A stretch of DNA of 64,000 nucleotides from Ochrobactrum sp. CGA5 (GCF_006345815.1 NZ_VCIG01000038.1:910539-974538), one strand, 5' to 3'. Positions 19,139-28,391 are shown, numbered from the stretch's first letter. Made by a program: numbers and translations. The notes: generated from the sequence alone by a model not told the origin.

Positions 19139-20304
19139 CCGGCCACCCAGCCCGAAGACCATGCCCACTGGAAATTATAGCCGCCGAGCCACCCGGTAAC
19201 ATCGACGACCTCGCCGATGAAAAACAGTCCGGGAACGGCTTTGGCTTCCATGGTCCTGGAGTCGAGATCGCGTGTATCGACCCCTCCAAGTGTGACCTCA
19301 GCCGTACGATAGCCTTCCGAGCCGGCGGGTTTGATACGCCAGTCGTTTATCGCGGCCTCAACACGACGGAATATCTTGTCGGATATATCCGCCAGATGAC
19401 CAACCGCACCGATATCTTCGGCAACGGTCTGCGCAAGCTTCCTCGGAAGATAAAGCGCCAGAGCGGTCTGCAGTGCTTGCTTGCCGTTCTGTTTGCGCTG
19501 CTCGCGCAGTGCTTCAAAAATGTCAACTTTAGGCAGCATCGCAATGCGGATCTCATCGCCTTCCCGCCAATAGGAAGAAATCTGCAGGATCGAAGGTCCA
19601 CTAATGCCACGATGCGTAAAAAGCATCGCCTCGGCAAAATCGGCTTTGCCGCAGGAGACAACGGCATCCACGGCAACACCGGCCAGCGGCTTTAGCCGTT
19701 CCAATGTGTTGGGTTCAAATGTAAGCGGCACAAGCGCCGGTCGTGTTTCGACAATCCGCAACCCAAATTGTGTCGCGATGTCGTAGCCGAATCCTGTCGC
19801 CCCCATCTTGGGAATCGACTTCCCACCACAGGCCACCACCAGCGATCGGCAGCCAACAGGTCCATCCGACAGTTGAAGTGAAAAGCCCTTCGCGGTTTTT
19901 TCGACCGAACTGACACTGCAACCAAGCTTCAATCGCGCGCCGTTGCGCTTCATTTCTCCGAGCAACATTTCAATTATCTGCAACGCCGAGCCATCACAGA
20001 AAAGCTGGCCAAGCGTCTTTTCATGGTAGGCGATACGGTGACGCTCCACGAGCGCAATGAAGTCGCGCTGCGTGTAGCGACTCATAGCCGAAATACAGAA
20101 GTGCGGGTTCTGCGAGAGATAGTTCTTCGGGCTTGCATAAAGATTGGTGAAGTTGCAGCGACCGCCGCCCGATATGCGTATTTTCTCACCGGCAGCTTTT
20201 GCATGATCCACTACCAGCACGGAACGTCCGCGTCTGGCCGCCTCGATGGCGCACATCATGCCTGCCGCGCCAGCGCCTATGACCACAATGTCGACTGTTT
20301 CCAA
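19126..20304 (-). CDS. HI0933-family (BaiN-like) flavoprotein oxidoreductase
   Basis: 392-residue FAD-binding protein. The N-terminus VDIVVIGAGAAGMMCAIEAA is the dinucleotide-binding GxGxxG fold, KIRISGGGRCNFTN is diagnostic of the HI0933/YhiN/BaiN family, and LFFIGEVVDVTGWLGGYNFQ is the C-terminal FAD block. The family reaction is poorly defined. The start is a TTG preceded by AGGG; no ATG is available before the FAD motif. It is a solitary minus-strand gene between the convergent GNAT and degP regions. Confidence 0.88.
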   Translation of the reverse strand: METVDIVVIGAGAAGMMCAIEAARRGRSVLVVDHAKAAGEKIRISGGGRCNFTNLYASPKNYLSQNPHFCISAMSRYTQRDFIALVERHRIAYHEKTLGQLFCDGSALQIIEMLLGEMKRNGARLKLGCSVSSVEKTAKGFSLQLSDGPVGCRSLVVACGGKSIPKMGATGFGYDIATQFGLRIVETRPALVPLTFEPNTLERLKPLAGVAVDAVVSCGKADFAEAMLFTHRGISGPSILQISSYWREGDEIRIAMLPKVDIFEALREQRKQNGKQALQTALALYLPRKLAQTVAEDIGAVGHLADISDKIFRRVEAAINDWRIKPAGSEGYRTAEVTLGGVDTRDLDSRTMEAKAVPGLFFIGEVVDVTGWLGGYNFQWAWSSGWVAGQSA

Positions 20305-20450
20305 CTAACCCTACTCCAAATGGCGCCGGTCCATAGCACACCGGACGATAATGAAACAGAAGGCCACGCCATTTTGTACGGCAACTGATGAAACGTTCGA
20401 ATCTCTTTATGCAGCTCTTGCGCCAAGTGTTTCAAACCGCAAAACAAAAC

Positions 20451-20480
20451 GGCATTGCAGATTTCCCTGCAATGCCGTTT
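20451..20480 (-). terminator. Rho-independent terminator of the degP operon
   Basis: GGCATTGCAG (20451-20460) and CTGCAATGCC (20467-20476) form a perfect 10-bp stem; the minus-strand tail is GTTTTGTTTTG. It lies 23 bases after the degP stop. Confidence 0.8.
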
Positions 20481-20502
20481 CCGCGACAGGTATATTTCAG
20501 AA

Positions 20503-22065
20503 TCAATTGAGACGGACAGTCACAAAACGCAGCTCTCCCGACCGTGAGGCCAGCATAATGAGCGCATTCTTGCGTCCTTCGCGGCGCAGGGCATCAATAC
20601 GTTTCTTAACGTCCTCTGGTGTCTTCACATTCACCTGTCCTACATCGACGATAACATCGCCGGTTTCGATACGTTTCTCGCCCGCGGCAGAGCCTGGAGA
20701 AACATACAGGATAGCAACCCCCTCCACATCTTCTGCAATGCCAAACTCTCCGCGAACATCGTCATTCAGTTCGCTGAGCTTCATTCCAAGCACGCTCGGC
20801 GCAGCATCGCTTTTCTGTTCCTTTTTCGGCGTATCCGGTGTTTGCGTACCTTCGTCATCGCCCTCGCCCTCAGGCAAAGGAGCCTGATCTTCAGCCGCAG
20901 CTTCGGTGCTCTTATCGTCTTCAACCAGGCGCCCGAGCTTGACTTTCACTGTCTTTTCTTCGCCCTGACGAATAACGACGATCTCGACTTCCTTGCCGAC
21001 CGGGGTTTCAGCAACGAGCCGTGGCAGATCACGTGCGGTTTCGACGGGCTTGCCTTCATAGCGGATCACGACGTCACCGGCTTCAATAGCCTTGTTGTCA
21101 ACGCCGGAATTCTCGATCAGACCGGCAATCAGCGCACCCTTGGCGTCCTTAAGTCCCAAACTCTGGGCAATATCCTCTGTTACAGGCTGGATACGTACAC
21201 CAAGCCAGCCGCGACGAACCTCACCGAATTCCTTGATCTGGTCAATCACGCCCACAGCCATTTCGGCGGGGATAGCAAAGCCGATACCGATAGAGCCGCC
21301 CGACGGCGAGATGATTGCCGTGTTGATGCCGATCACCTTGCCGTCCATATCGAACAGTGGCCCACCGGAATTACCCCGGTTGATGGCCGCATCGGTCTGA
21401 ATGAAATCATCATAGGGACCAGAATTGATGTCGCGCTTGCGGGCCGAGATAATGCCCGCTGTTACCGTTCCACCGAGACCGAACGGATTGCCAATTGCAA
21501 GAACCCAGTCGCCGATACGCGCCTTGTCCGAGTTCCCGAACTGTACAGCCTGCAGCTTGTGCTTGGCCGGGTCTACCTTCAGCACGGCCAAATCGGTCTT
21601 GATGTCTTTTCCAATCAGCTCCGCTTTCAGCTTGGAGCCATCGTTAAAATTGACTTCGATCTCATCCGCATCGGCAATCACGTGATTGTTCGTGACGATA
21701 AAGCCCTTTTCGGCATCTATGACGAAGCCGGAACCCAGCGACTGGACCTTGCGTGATTCCTCACCTTGCACACCGCCTTTGTCACCAAAAAAGTCCTTGA
21801 AGTATTCCTGGAACGGAGAACCTTCCGGCACTTGCGGCATCGGCACCGCGCCGTCATCTTCGCCGTCGTCCTTGACGGTCTGGGAAGTCGAGATGTTCAC
21901 AACCGCATCCAGCAGCCCTTCGGCCAGATCGGCAACGGAAGCTGGTCCCTGCGCCGCGATTGCCGAAGGCACGCCTATCGAAAGAGTTCCAGTGACGGTC
22001 ATCGCCCCCAATGCCACGGTTGCGAAAAGGGTGCGAGCAAATCCCGCTTTTGGTGCAATTGCCAT
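20503..22065 (-). CDS. degP: DegP/HtrA-family periplasmic serine protease
   Basis: Periplasmic Do-type protease/chaperone of 520 residues. A signal peptide (hydrophobic stretch about 10-30, AIAA near 38) is followed by the trypsin-like domain with catalytic His128 (NNHVI), Asp158 (KTDLAVLK) and Ser233 (RGNSGGP). Two PDZ domains follow, joined by an unusually acidic, Gln/Pro-rich linker (roughly residues 385-420). GGAGCAGGG precedes the ATG. It is the last gene of the thyA-folA-hflK-hflC-DUF2065 run, fitting a role with HflKC/FtsH in envelope protein quality control. Other DegP paralogs probably exist elsewhere, so the symbol is by family. Confidence 0.92.
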   Translation of the reverse strand: MAIAPKAGFARTLFATVALGAMTVTGTLSIGVPSAIAAQGPASVADLAEGLLDAVVNISTSQTVKDDGEDDGAVPMPQVPEGSPFQEYFKDFFGDKGGVQGEESRKVQSLGSGFVIDAEKGFIVTNNHVIADADEIEVNFNDGSKLKAELIGKDIKTDLAVLKVDPAKHKLQAVQFGNSDKARIGDWVLAIGNPFGLGGTVTAGIISARKRDINSGPYDDFIQTDAAINRGNSGGPLFDMDGKVIGINTAIISPSGGSIGIGFAIPAEMAVGVIDQIKEFGEVRRGWLGVRIQPVTEDIAQSLGLKDAKGALIAGLIENSGVDNKAIEAGDVVIRYEGKPVETARDLPRLVAETPVGKEVEIVVIRQGEEKTVKVKLGRLVEDDKSTEAAAEDQAPLPEGEGDDEGTQTPDTPKKEQKSDAAPSVLGMKLSELNDDVRGEFGIAEDVEGVAILYVSPGSAAGEKRIETGDVIVDVGQVNVKTPEDVKKRIDALRREGRKNALIMLASRSGELRFVTVRLN

Positions 22066-22200
22066 GAAGCCCTGCTCCGTTCCTGTCTGCTTGCAGTCGT
22101 TTGATTAGCGATAGATATACTAAGGCTTAATTGCTGCAAAATACGGCCTGTTTACGGCCCCGCATAGACTACAGACAACAATTAACGGGAGGAAAGTGGC

Positions 22201-22386
22201 TTATCCCCTGACAAGCCAGACAATGCCGACGCCGATTGCTAGTGCTGCAATCCCGGCAATGCGCAACATGTTCTCCGGTGCTTCGCTTGCATCACGGGCA
22301 AGCTTCTTCGCCAAAGAAGGAAAGCCGCCGTAGAGCAGCCCTTCGAGAACGAAGAGAAGACCTACGGCGGCTAGAAAATCGCTCAT
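22201..22386 (-). CDS. DUF2065 small membrane protein
   Basis: 61-residue protein with two hydrophobic segments, MSDFLAAVGLLFVLEGLLYG at the start and IAALAIGVGIVWLVRG at the end, typical of DUF2065 proteins, which are regularly found next to hflC. Function is unknown; position suggests a link to HflKC/FtsH or DegP. It starts 18 bases after hflC ends. Confidence 0.85.
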   Translation of the reverse strand: MSDFLAAVGLLFVLEGLLYGGFPSLAKKLARDASEAPENMLRIAGIAALAIGVGIVWLVRG

Positions 22387-22404
22387 GAGCGTTTGACCCG
22401 GATA

Positions 22405-23307
22405 CTACTGGGCAGGCGTTGCCAGCTTCCCGCCAGCATCACGGAAGAACTTGAAGAACTCCGAATCCGGCGAGAGAACCAGCGTTGTATCCGGTGTTTC
22501 AAGGGACTCACGATAAGCGGACATCGACCGGTAGAAGGCAAAGAAGCCAGGATCTTTGCCCGCAGCGGCAGCGAAGATTTCACTGCGCTGTGCATCGCCT
22601 TCACCGCGGAGGATTTCCGATTCTTTACGCGCTTCCGCAATCGTTTCAACGACCTGACGATCAGCGACAGCGCGTATACGTTGGGCGGCTTCACGGCCAC
22701 GGGCACGCAGACGCTCCGCTTCAGCGAGACGCTCGGCCTTCATGCGGTCATAAGTCTGCTGCGATACTTCGGCCGTCAGATCGGTACGACGAATTCGTAC
22801 GTCGGCGATGGTCAGACCAAGAGACGTCGCATCGGGACGAAGCTGGTCTCGCACTTCGCGCATCATATCTCCGCGCTCTTCCGAAAGTGCTGCTTCGAAA
22901 CCGCGCTGACCATAGACACCACGCAGAGCAGCATCGAGACGCGTACGAAGACGCTGTTCGGCAAGAAGAGTGCTGCCCGAAACGGTTTCGCGGAACTTAC
23001 GGGCATCGGTAATGCGGTAGACGAGGAATGCGTCAACGTCATAGAACTTGCCGCCCGAAACCTGAACGCGGATATCGTCCAGATCAAAGCGTAGGAGGCG
23101 ATCATCGATCAATTGCACCGTATCTGCATCAAGAAAACCGAAAGGCAGCTTGAAGTAGATACCCGGTTCTGTTTTCACATCCACGATCTGACCAAAACGA
23201 AGCACGATAGCCTGCTGACGCTCGGATACGATGAACGTGGCGGAGTAGATCAGGAAAGCGATGACGGCGATAATGCCGCCAATGATTGGGAGCCTGTTCT
23301 GAGCCAT
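22405..23307 (-). CDS. hflC: FtsH protease modulator HflC
   Basis: 300-residue SPFH/band-7 protein anchored by an N-terminal helix (IIGGIIAVIAFLIYSATFIV) with the bulk in the periplasm. YKLPFGFLD-like and the charged helical C-terminal half (RLAEAERLRARGREAAQRIR) are typical. With HflK it forms the large HflKC cage around FtsH and modulates its proteolysis. Its ATG overlaps the hflK stop (TAATG), so the two are translationally coupled. Confidence 0.94.
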   Translation of the reverse strand: MAQNRLPIIGGIIAVIAFLIYSATFIVSERQQAIVLRFGQIVDVKTEPGIYFKLPFGFLDADTVQLIDDRLLRFDLDDIRVQVSGGKFYDVDAFLVYRITDARKFRETVSGSTLLAEQRLRTRLDAALRGVYGQRGFEAALSEERGDMMREVRDQLRPDATSLGLTIADVRIRRTDLTAEVSQQTYDRMKAERLAEAERLRARGREAAQRIRAVADRQVVETIAEARKESEILRGEGDAQRSEIFAAAAGKDPGFFAFYRSMSAYRESLETPDTTLVLSPDSEFFKFFRDAGGKLATPAQ

Positions 23308-24458
23308 TACTGGTTACCTCCGCTCGGGGTCGTCGTAGTCGCATTCACGCCTGGGCGTGGCTGCTGGCGCATGAGTTCATTCAGCGGCAGATATGGCACG
23401 ACATCCTTTCCAGGCTCGACAATAACTTTCTTGGTGCTCTTCAGCACCTGTTCCATGGTTTCGAGGAACAGACGGTTACGCGTCACTTCCGGCGCCTTCT
23501 GGTATTCACCCAGAACAGAGCTGAAACGTTGCGCCTCACCTTCCGCATCCTGAACGACACGGTTCTTGTAAGCGGCGGCCTCTTCGCGAAGCTGTGCTGC
23601 TTCACCGCGAGCCTGACCGAGCTTCTGATTTGAATATTGGTTCGATTCTTCTACGAAACGATCTTCGTCCTGTTCGGCACGCTGCACTTCATCGAAGGCG
23701 TCAGCGACCTCACGTGGCGGCGAAGCATCCTCGATAGAAACCGCATTGATCTGGATACCGGCTTTATAAGTGTCGAGCGTCTGCTGGACGATGTCGCGAA
23801 CGCTCGACGCGATTGCCGAACGGTTATCGCGGAAAACGTCCTGAGCGGGACGACGACCAACGATTTCACGAATCGCGCTTTCAGAAACCTGCTGTACCAT
23901 CGCATCGGGACTGTCGACGTTGAAAAGATAAGCGCGTGGATCAGATACGCGGTAGAGTACAGAGAACTGAACGTTGACGATGTTCTGGTCGCCCGTCAGC
24001 ATCAAGCCCTGCGTGGCACTCCGGTTGCCCTGACCACCGATATTAATCTGCTTTTCGACGATCTGCGCCTTTTCATAGGTTTCGATTGGCCACCAATGGA
24101 AATGCAGGCCCGGCTCGGACACCTCGTCCTTCGGCTTGCCGAAGCGCAGTTCGACAGCCAGTTCATCCGGCTGCACGGTATAGACCGACTGGAAAAGCCA
24201 GAAGCCGACAACTGCCGCACCAATAAGGAAAAGAATGCCGCGATTGCTGCCGCCCTTGCCGCCACCGCCGGGGAAGACCTGCTTCAGGCGATCTTGTCCT
24301 TTTCGCAGAATATCTTCGAGATCAGGCGGGGTGTTCTGGCCGCCACCGCGTGGGGCTTTCGGTCCTTGTCCCCAAGGGCCGCCATTATTGTTGTTGTTAT
24401 TATTATCGCCGCCACCGCCCCATGGGCCGCCGCCGCCGTTCTGATTACTCCAGGGCAT
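23307..24458 (-). CDS. hflK: FtsH protease activity modulator HflK
   Basis: 383-residue band-7 protein. A cytoplasmic Gly/Asn-rich head containing a run of seven Asn is followed by GILFLIGAAVVGFWLFQSVY as the single membrane helix near residue 75, then the SPFH domain and a long coiled coil. The start is ATG 24458; a GTG two codons earlier is also possible. It is coupled to hflC through a TAATG junction and follows folA with a gap of about 125 bases. Confidence 0.94.
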   Translation of the reverse strand: MPWSNQNGGGGPWGGGGDNNNNNNNGGPWGQGPKAPRGGGQNTPPDLEDILRKGQDRLKQVFPGGGGKGGSNRGILFLIGAAVVGFWLFQSVYTVQPDELAVELRFGKPKDEVSEPGLHFHWWPIETYEKAQIVEKQINIGGQGNRSATQGLMLTGDQNIVNVQFSVLYRVSDPRAYLFNVDSPDAMVQQVSESAIREIVGRRPAQDVFRDNRSAIASSVRDIVQQTLDTYKAGIQINAVSIEDASPPREVADAFDEVQRAEQDEDRFVEESNQYSNQKLGQARGEAAQLREEAAAYKNRVVQDAEGEAQRFSSVLGEYQKAPEVTRNRLFLETMEQVLKSTKKVIVEPGKDVVPYLPLNELMRQQPRPGVNATTTTPSGGNQ

Positions 24459-24584
24459 CCTCACCTCTCGTCCAGGCGACGGGAAAGCGAGCTGCCCACT
24501 CCCGTCATCAACTAATGTTTCCGTTTTATAGGCATCGGGAGGTCCGCTTTCAACGCGAAGACGACAAAATTCGTGAACTATGCT

Positions 24585-25109
24585 TTACACAGCACGTTTT
24601 TCGTACACGAAATAGCGCGTTGGGTGACTATCCTTGTCACCGGCGGGCACATCTTCCTCAGACACGACGCACCAAACTTGCGGATCGATTTCCGGAAAAT
24701 GCGTATCTCCATCGATCTCAGCCAGAACGCGAGTCAGATGAATGCGACCCGCAAGAGACATGGCCTGCGCATAGATATTTCCACCGCCTATGACGCAAAT
24801 CTCTTCCACCGCGAGGTCAGTAGCCAGCTTTTGCCCAAGTGCAATTGCTTCATCGAGAGAGCCGACAATGCTCGCACCTTCTGCTTGAAATTGCTTGTCT
24901 CTCGTCACCACGATATTGGGTCGTCCCGGCAAGGGACGCCCGATGGATTCCCAGGTCCGCCGTCCCATGATAACAGGCTTCCCGAGCGTCAATGCCTTGA
25001 AACGCTTGAGATCAGTTGAGAGCCGCCACGGCATGTCATTGTCGCGACCAATGACACCATTTTTGGCGGCAGCAACAACGATCGAAACTATCGGGCTGTT
25101 TGCGCACAT
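24585..25109 (-). CDS. folA: Dihydrofolate reductase
   Basis: Reduces dihydrofolate to tetrahydrofolate with NADPH, regenerating the folate consumed by ThyA. The 174-residue protein shows IVVAAAKNGVIGRDNDMPWR (active-site loop with the catalytic Asp), GKPVIMGRRTWESIGRPLPG and EEICVIGGGNIYAQA (cofactor loop). GAGG upstream of the ATG lies within the end of thyA; the genes are 8 bases apart and form an operon. Confidence 0.96.
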   Translation of the reverse strand: MCANSPIVSIVVAAAKNGVIGRDNDMPWRLSTDLKRFKALTLGKPVIMGRRTWESIGRPLPGRPNIVVTRDKQFQAEGASIVGSLDEAIALGQKLATDLAVEEICVIGGGNIYAQAMSLAGRIHLTRVLAEIDGDTHFPEIDPQVWCVVSEEDVPAGDKDSHPTRYFVYEKRAV

Positions 25110-25117
25110 TATGGACC

Positions 25118-25912
25118 TCAGACCGCAATAGGAGCTTTGATGGTCGGATCAGCTTCATAACCCTCAAGCTGGAAGTCCTCGAAACGGAAGGCAAAAAGAT
25201 CCTTCACGTCCGGATTGATCCGCATAGCCGGTAGTTTCTTTGGCGTCCGGGCAAGCTGTAAACGCGCCTGATCAAAATGATTAGCGTAAATATGCGCGTC
25301 ACCCAGCGTATGGATGAACTCTCCGGGCTTCAGCCCGGCAACCTGTGCGATCATCATTGTCAGCAATGCATAGGAAGCTATGTTGAACGGCACCCCCAGA
25401 AAAATATCCGCCGAACGCTGATATAGCTGGCAGGAGAGCTTTCCGTCCGCAACATAAAACTGGAAAAGACAGTGACATGGCGGCAGGGCCATTTCATCGA
25501 CCAGCGCCGGGTTCCAAGCCGATACGATCAGACGCCGCGAATTGGGATTCCCATGCAGCATCTTCAGAAGATTCGAGATCTGATCAATGTGACGGCCATC
25601 CGGCGCAGGCCAGGAGCGCCATTGATAACCATACACCGGCCCGAGGTCGCCATTCTCGTCGGCCCATTCATCCCAGATCGAGACACCATTCTCCTTCAAA
25701 TAAGCGATATTCGTATCGCCTTTCAGAAACCAGAGCAGCTCATGGATGATCGAGCGAAGATGCAGCTTCTTGGTCGTGAGAACCGGGAAGCCCTCTTCCA
25801 GATTGAAGCGCATCTGATAGCCAAAAACCGACCGTGTGCCGGTGCCCGTGCGGTCGCCACGGTCGAGACCGGTATCCAGCACGTGTTGAAGGAGGTCGAG
25901 ATAGGTGCGCAT
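25118..25912 (-). CDS. thyA: Thymidylate synthase
   Basis: Methylates dUMP to dTMP using methylene-tetrahydrofolate. From ATG 25912 the protein is 264 residues, the same as the E. coli enzyme, and starts [15 protein letters not shown]. The catalytic Cys146 is in [19 protein letters not shown] carries the phosphate-binding arginines, and GDAHIYANH and the C-terminal IKAPIAV are standard. It heads the thyA-folA-hflK-hflC-DUF2065-degP run. Confidence 0.97.
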   Translation of the reverse strand: MRTYLDLLQHVLDTGLDRGDRTGTGTRSVFGYQMRFNLEEGFPVLTTKKLHLRSIIHELLWFLKGDTNIAYLKENGVSIWDEWADENGDLGPVYGYQWRSWPAPDGRHIDQISNLLKMLHGNPNSRRLIVSAWNPALVDEMALPPCHCLFQFYVADGKLSCQLYQRSADIFLGVPFNIASYALLTMMIAQVAGLKPGEFIHTLGDAHIYANHFDQARLQLARTPKKLPAMRINPDVKDLFAFRFEDFQLEGYEADPTIKAPIAV

Positions 25913-25954
25913 GGGGGATATCCAGAATCCGATTCGTTTTGAAACCACTATAAA

Positions 25955-25984
25955 GAAAAAACCCCGGCGTGAGACACCGGGGTT
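25955..25984 (-). terminator. Rho-independent terminator of the DUF2853 gene
   Basis: AACCCCGG and CCGGGGTT form the stem; on the minus strand six T follow. It separates the DUF2853 gene from thyA. Confidence 0.8.
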
Positions 25985-26008
25985 TCGGATTCACGAGATC
26001 GCTGTGGA

Positions 26009-26320
26009 TCAGAGGCTGCCGAGTTTCCCGAGCTGTTTTGCAACCAGATAATAGAAAGTGACGCGATTTTTGTTGCGGTCACCCTTCATGACTTCAGCAA
26101 CATGGGCAACCACTTCGTCGCCCTTCGCTTCGTCATCGACGCCGAGTTTCTTGGAAACCCAGTTGGTGCGGACGCGCTTCATTTCTTCCGGGTCCGTTGC
26201 CGAAACGAGCGAGGAATCGCGATTGCGCAACGCAATACCCAGATGCTTGACGATCTTGTCGACTACAGCTTCATCGGCACCGGCATCGTAGCGACGGACA
26301 TCCGCGAGATATTCACTCAT
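26009..26320 (-). CDS. DUF2853 family protein
   Basis: 103-residue soluble protein starting MSEYLADVRRYDAGADEAVV, a pattern of the DUF2853 family found in alphaproteobacteria and others. GAAGGAGAG lies upstream of ATG 26320, which is why the eleven codons upstream are excluded. It contains a conserved-looking EEMKRVRTNWVSKKLG block and is charged. Function unknown. It is monocistronic, bounded by its own terminator. Confidence 0.8.
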   Translation of the reverse strand: MSEYLADVRRYDAGADEAVVDKIVKHLGIALRNRDSSLVSATDPEEMKRVRTNWVSKKLGVDDEAKGDEVVAHVAEVMKGDRNKNRVTFYYLVAKQLGKLGSL

Positions 26321-26544
26321 ATATCCACTCTCCTTCGAATGGGGTATCAGCACCCCGTTTCAGCCACGGAATCCAGCTAGATATGAATTTACTTGCCGAC
26401 CCCGATATGCTGCGAGGATTTACCAGCAAATGCAGGCTGTCAATGAAAAATGAACACAAGGGCCGGTTGTCGGGAGCCTATTGGCAAAACCCATTAAAAG
26501 CTGCGCCCCCTCTTCCAATCACGATCAACCGCGCCTATATACGG

Positions 26545-26880
26545 CGTGTCGGCGCAAGCTGACTATGGTGATAAACGGACGGTGTAATAAACCCATTGGA
26601 CCCGGGGGCGGTACCCGGCGCCTCCACCAGAATACAGATCATCCTATCGGTTTGTATTGTGGCGGGGGCGAAACAGGATCGACAAGGGTGTAAAGATCGC
26701 TCTTTTACTCGGCATGATACCACCGTTATCGGGTCAATTGAGTAGTTGCAAATGACAACAAAGCTCAGGGTTATGCTCTCGCTGCCTAATGGCGGTGCGG
26801 GAAACCCACTCTAAAGTCCTTAGGGTTAGCCCCTTAAGGCGGGGTTCGGAGGCACCTGGCAACAGAAGCCTCCACTTTCC
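26545..26880 (+). ncRNA. ssrA: tmRNA, circularly permuted two-piece type
   Basis: Rescues stalled ribosomes by trans-translation. The gene is permuted: the acceptor segment comes first and ends CGCCTCCACCA (26619-26629); a spacer that folds by AATACA/TGTATT follows; the coding segment begins GGGGGCGAAACAGGATCGAC at 26664. GGGGGCG pairs with CGCCTCC to give the acceptor stem, and GACAAGGGT can pair with ACCCATTGG to give helix 2. The tag frame 26748-26789 reads ANDNKAQGYALAA and stop, like other alphaproteobacterial tags. The 5' end is approximate (a TATATA -10 candidate at 26536-26541), and the 3' end is placed after the GGAGGC/GCCTCC hairpin at 26848-26873. It is convergent with the Bcr/CflA gene. 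Confidence 0.93.
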
Positions 26881-26886
26881 AAAAGC

Positions 26887-28098
26887 CTATGCAACCGCAG
26901 CTTCCGTATCGAGTTCACCCGCCTTGCGTGCTAGAACGATCTGCGTCAGCAAGAAGGCCATCAGCGCACAGCCAGCGATCCCGCCGACCATCGGCGCAGC
27001 CGTTCCATCAAAGAACGCCCCTGTTACGCCAATTGCCAAGCCGCCAATCACAAAATGCATCGTTCCCATCAGCGCTGACGCAGTCCCTGCAATCTCCCCA
27101 TGATCTTCGAGAGCCAGCACTGCCGTTGTCGGTATGACAAGGCCGAGGAAGCCATACCCCACGAACAGGAATCCGGCAATCAGCCAAAGCGCCTGATGGC
27201 CCATGACTACTGCTGCAAGCATTGCCAGCATTGCCGCCGCAAATCCAGAAACGGCAAATCGCATGACACGGCGAAGTCCAAAACGAGACCCCAGCCAGCC
27301 GTTCAACTGGGAAACACCAAAGAACGATACGGCATTGGCCGAAAAAGCGATGGCATATTGCGTTGGCGTCAAGCCGTAATGATCGATGAGTACGAAAGAC
27401 GAATTGGCGAGATAGACAAAAAACGACGCGATACCAAAGCCCCCGACAAAAACCAGGCCAAGGAAATAGCGGTCTTTCAGAAGACGGCCGTACCCACGCA
27501 AAGCGCTGCCCAGATTGCTTTCAAGACGCGCCTCTGTCGTGCGTGTTTCCTTCTGCGCCGTTGCGACCAGAATGATACCAATGACGGCAGCGACCAGAAC
27601 CGCCCAGAAAACGCCACGCCAACCGAAGAAGCTGATGATGACGGAACCTGTCAGCGGTGCAAGAATCGGCGAAATGGAGAAAACCAGCATCAGAAGCGAC
27701 ATGAGACGCGCCGCCTCGATACCTGTATGAAGGTCGCGCACGACAGCACGCGGGATGACCATACCGGCCGCTGCGCCAAGCCCCTGGACGAAACGGAAAA
27801 GCACGAGCACGTCTATATCGGTAGCGACAGCGGAACCGATGCTGCCAATACCAAACAAGACCAGCCCGCCGTAGAGCGGAAGCTTGCGCCCGATCATGTC
27901 GGACAGCGGCCCGCAGAAGAGCTGCGCAACCGCGAGAGCAATGAAAAAGGCCAGAAGGCTCATCTGCACCGCCCCCGTTTCCGCGTGCAAGTCAGCAGCG
28001 ATGGTCGGTAGAGCGGGCAGATACATATCGATCGCAAATGGGCCAATGGCGGAAAGAAGGCCAAGAACAATGGCATTGCGCACAAGACTGGAAGCCAT
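26887..28098 (-). CDS. Bcr/CflA family multidrug efflux MFS transporter
   Basis: 403-residue inner-membrane proton-driven exporter with twelve predicted helices. Helix 1 LSAIGPFAIDMYLPALP is the Bcr/CflA hallmark, FCGPLSDMIGRKLPLYGG is motif A of the MFS, and VIPRAVVRDLHTG is motif C-like of drug-H+ antiporters. The family exports chloramphenicol, bicyclomycin and related compounds; the substrate here is unknown. It is divergent from a TetR regulator, with two palindromes between, the usual arrangement for a regulated drug pump. Its stop lies directly beside the 3' end of ssrA. Confidence 0.9.
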   Translation of the reverse strand: MASSLVRNAIVLGLLSAIGPFAIDMYLPALPTIAADLHAETGAVQMSLLAFFIALAVAQLFCGPLSDMIGRKLPLYGGLVLFGIGSIGSAVATDIDVLVLFRFVQGLGAAAGMVIPRAVVRDLHTGIEAARLMSLLMLVFSISPILAPLTGSVIISFFGWRGVFWAVLVAAVIGIILVATAQKETRTTEARLESNLGSALRGYGRLLKDRYFLGLVFVGGFGIASFFVYLANSSFVLIDHYGLTPTQYAIAFSANAVSFFGVSQLNGWLGSRFGLRRVMRFAVSGFAAAMLAMLAAVVMGHQALWLIAGFLFVGYGFLGLVIPTTAVLALEDHGEIAGTASALMGTMHFVIGGLAIGVTGAFFDGTAAPMVGGIAGCALMAFLLTQIVLARKAGELDTEAAVA

Positions 28099-28317
28099 GG
28101 GGAACGCGCTTTCATCAATGTTTCGTGAGATTCCTGCACCGATTTAGAATCTCCGGCTTTGCTTGGGAGGATGGCGCCATCAACTTCGCAAACCGGCACA
28201 GGACAGATAGGTATTTGTATTCACTAGCAGTTTTCGTTTGATCTTGATGGTACCGACCCATTTTCCATAAGGCTGGCACTTGAAAACTCTGTAGCGAAAA
28301 GCATTTCTATACGTGCA

Positions 28318-28334
28318 GTCAAAACAGTTTTGAC
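28318..28334. promoter_or_regulatory. 17-bp perfect palindrome (candidate operator 1)
   Basis: GTCAAAAC-A-GTTTTGAC, 8-base arms around one base, lies between the divergent bcr-type exporter and TetR regulator. Candidate binding site of that regulator. Confidence 0.55.
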
Positions 28335-28346
28335 ATTGATGTAAAA

Positions 28347-28364
28347 TTAGACACCATTGTCCAA
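28347..28364. promoter_or_regulatory. 18-bp inverted repeat (candidate operator 2)
   Basis: TTAGACA-CCAT-TGTCCAA has one mismatch between the arms. It lies 12 bases after the first palindrome and 27 bases before the TetR start codon, so it could mediate autorepression. Confidence 0.5.
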
Positions 28365-28391
28365 AACGTCAAGCTATCTTATGTTGGAGTT

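Noticed and set aside
26535-26723. Short open frame on the minus strand
   Set aside because: It falls within the permuted tmRNA gene; the RNA explains the sequence.
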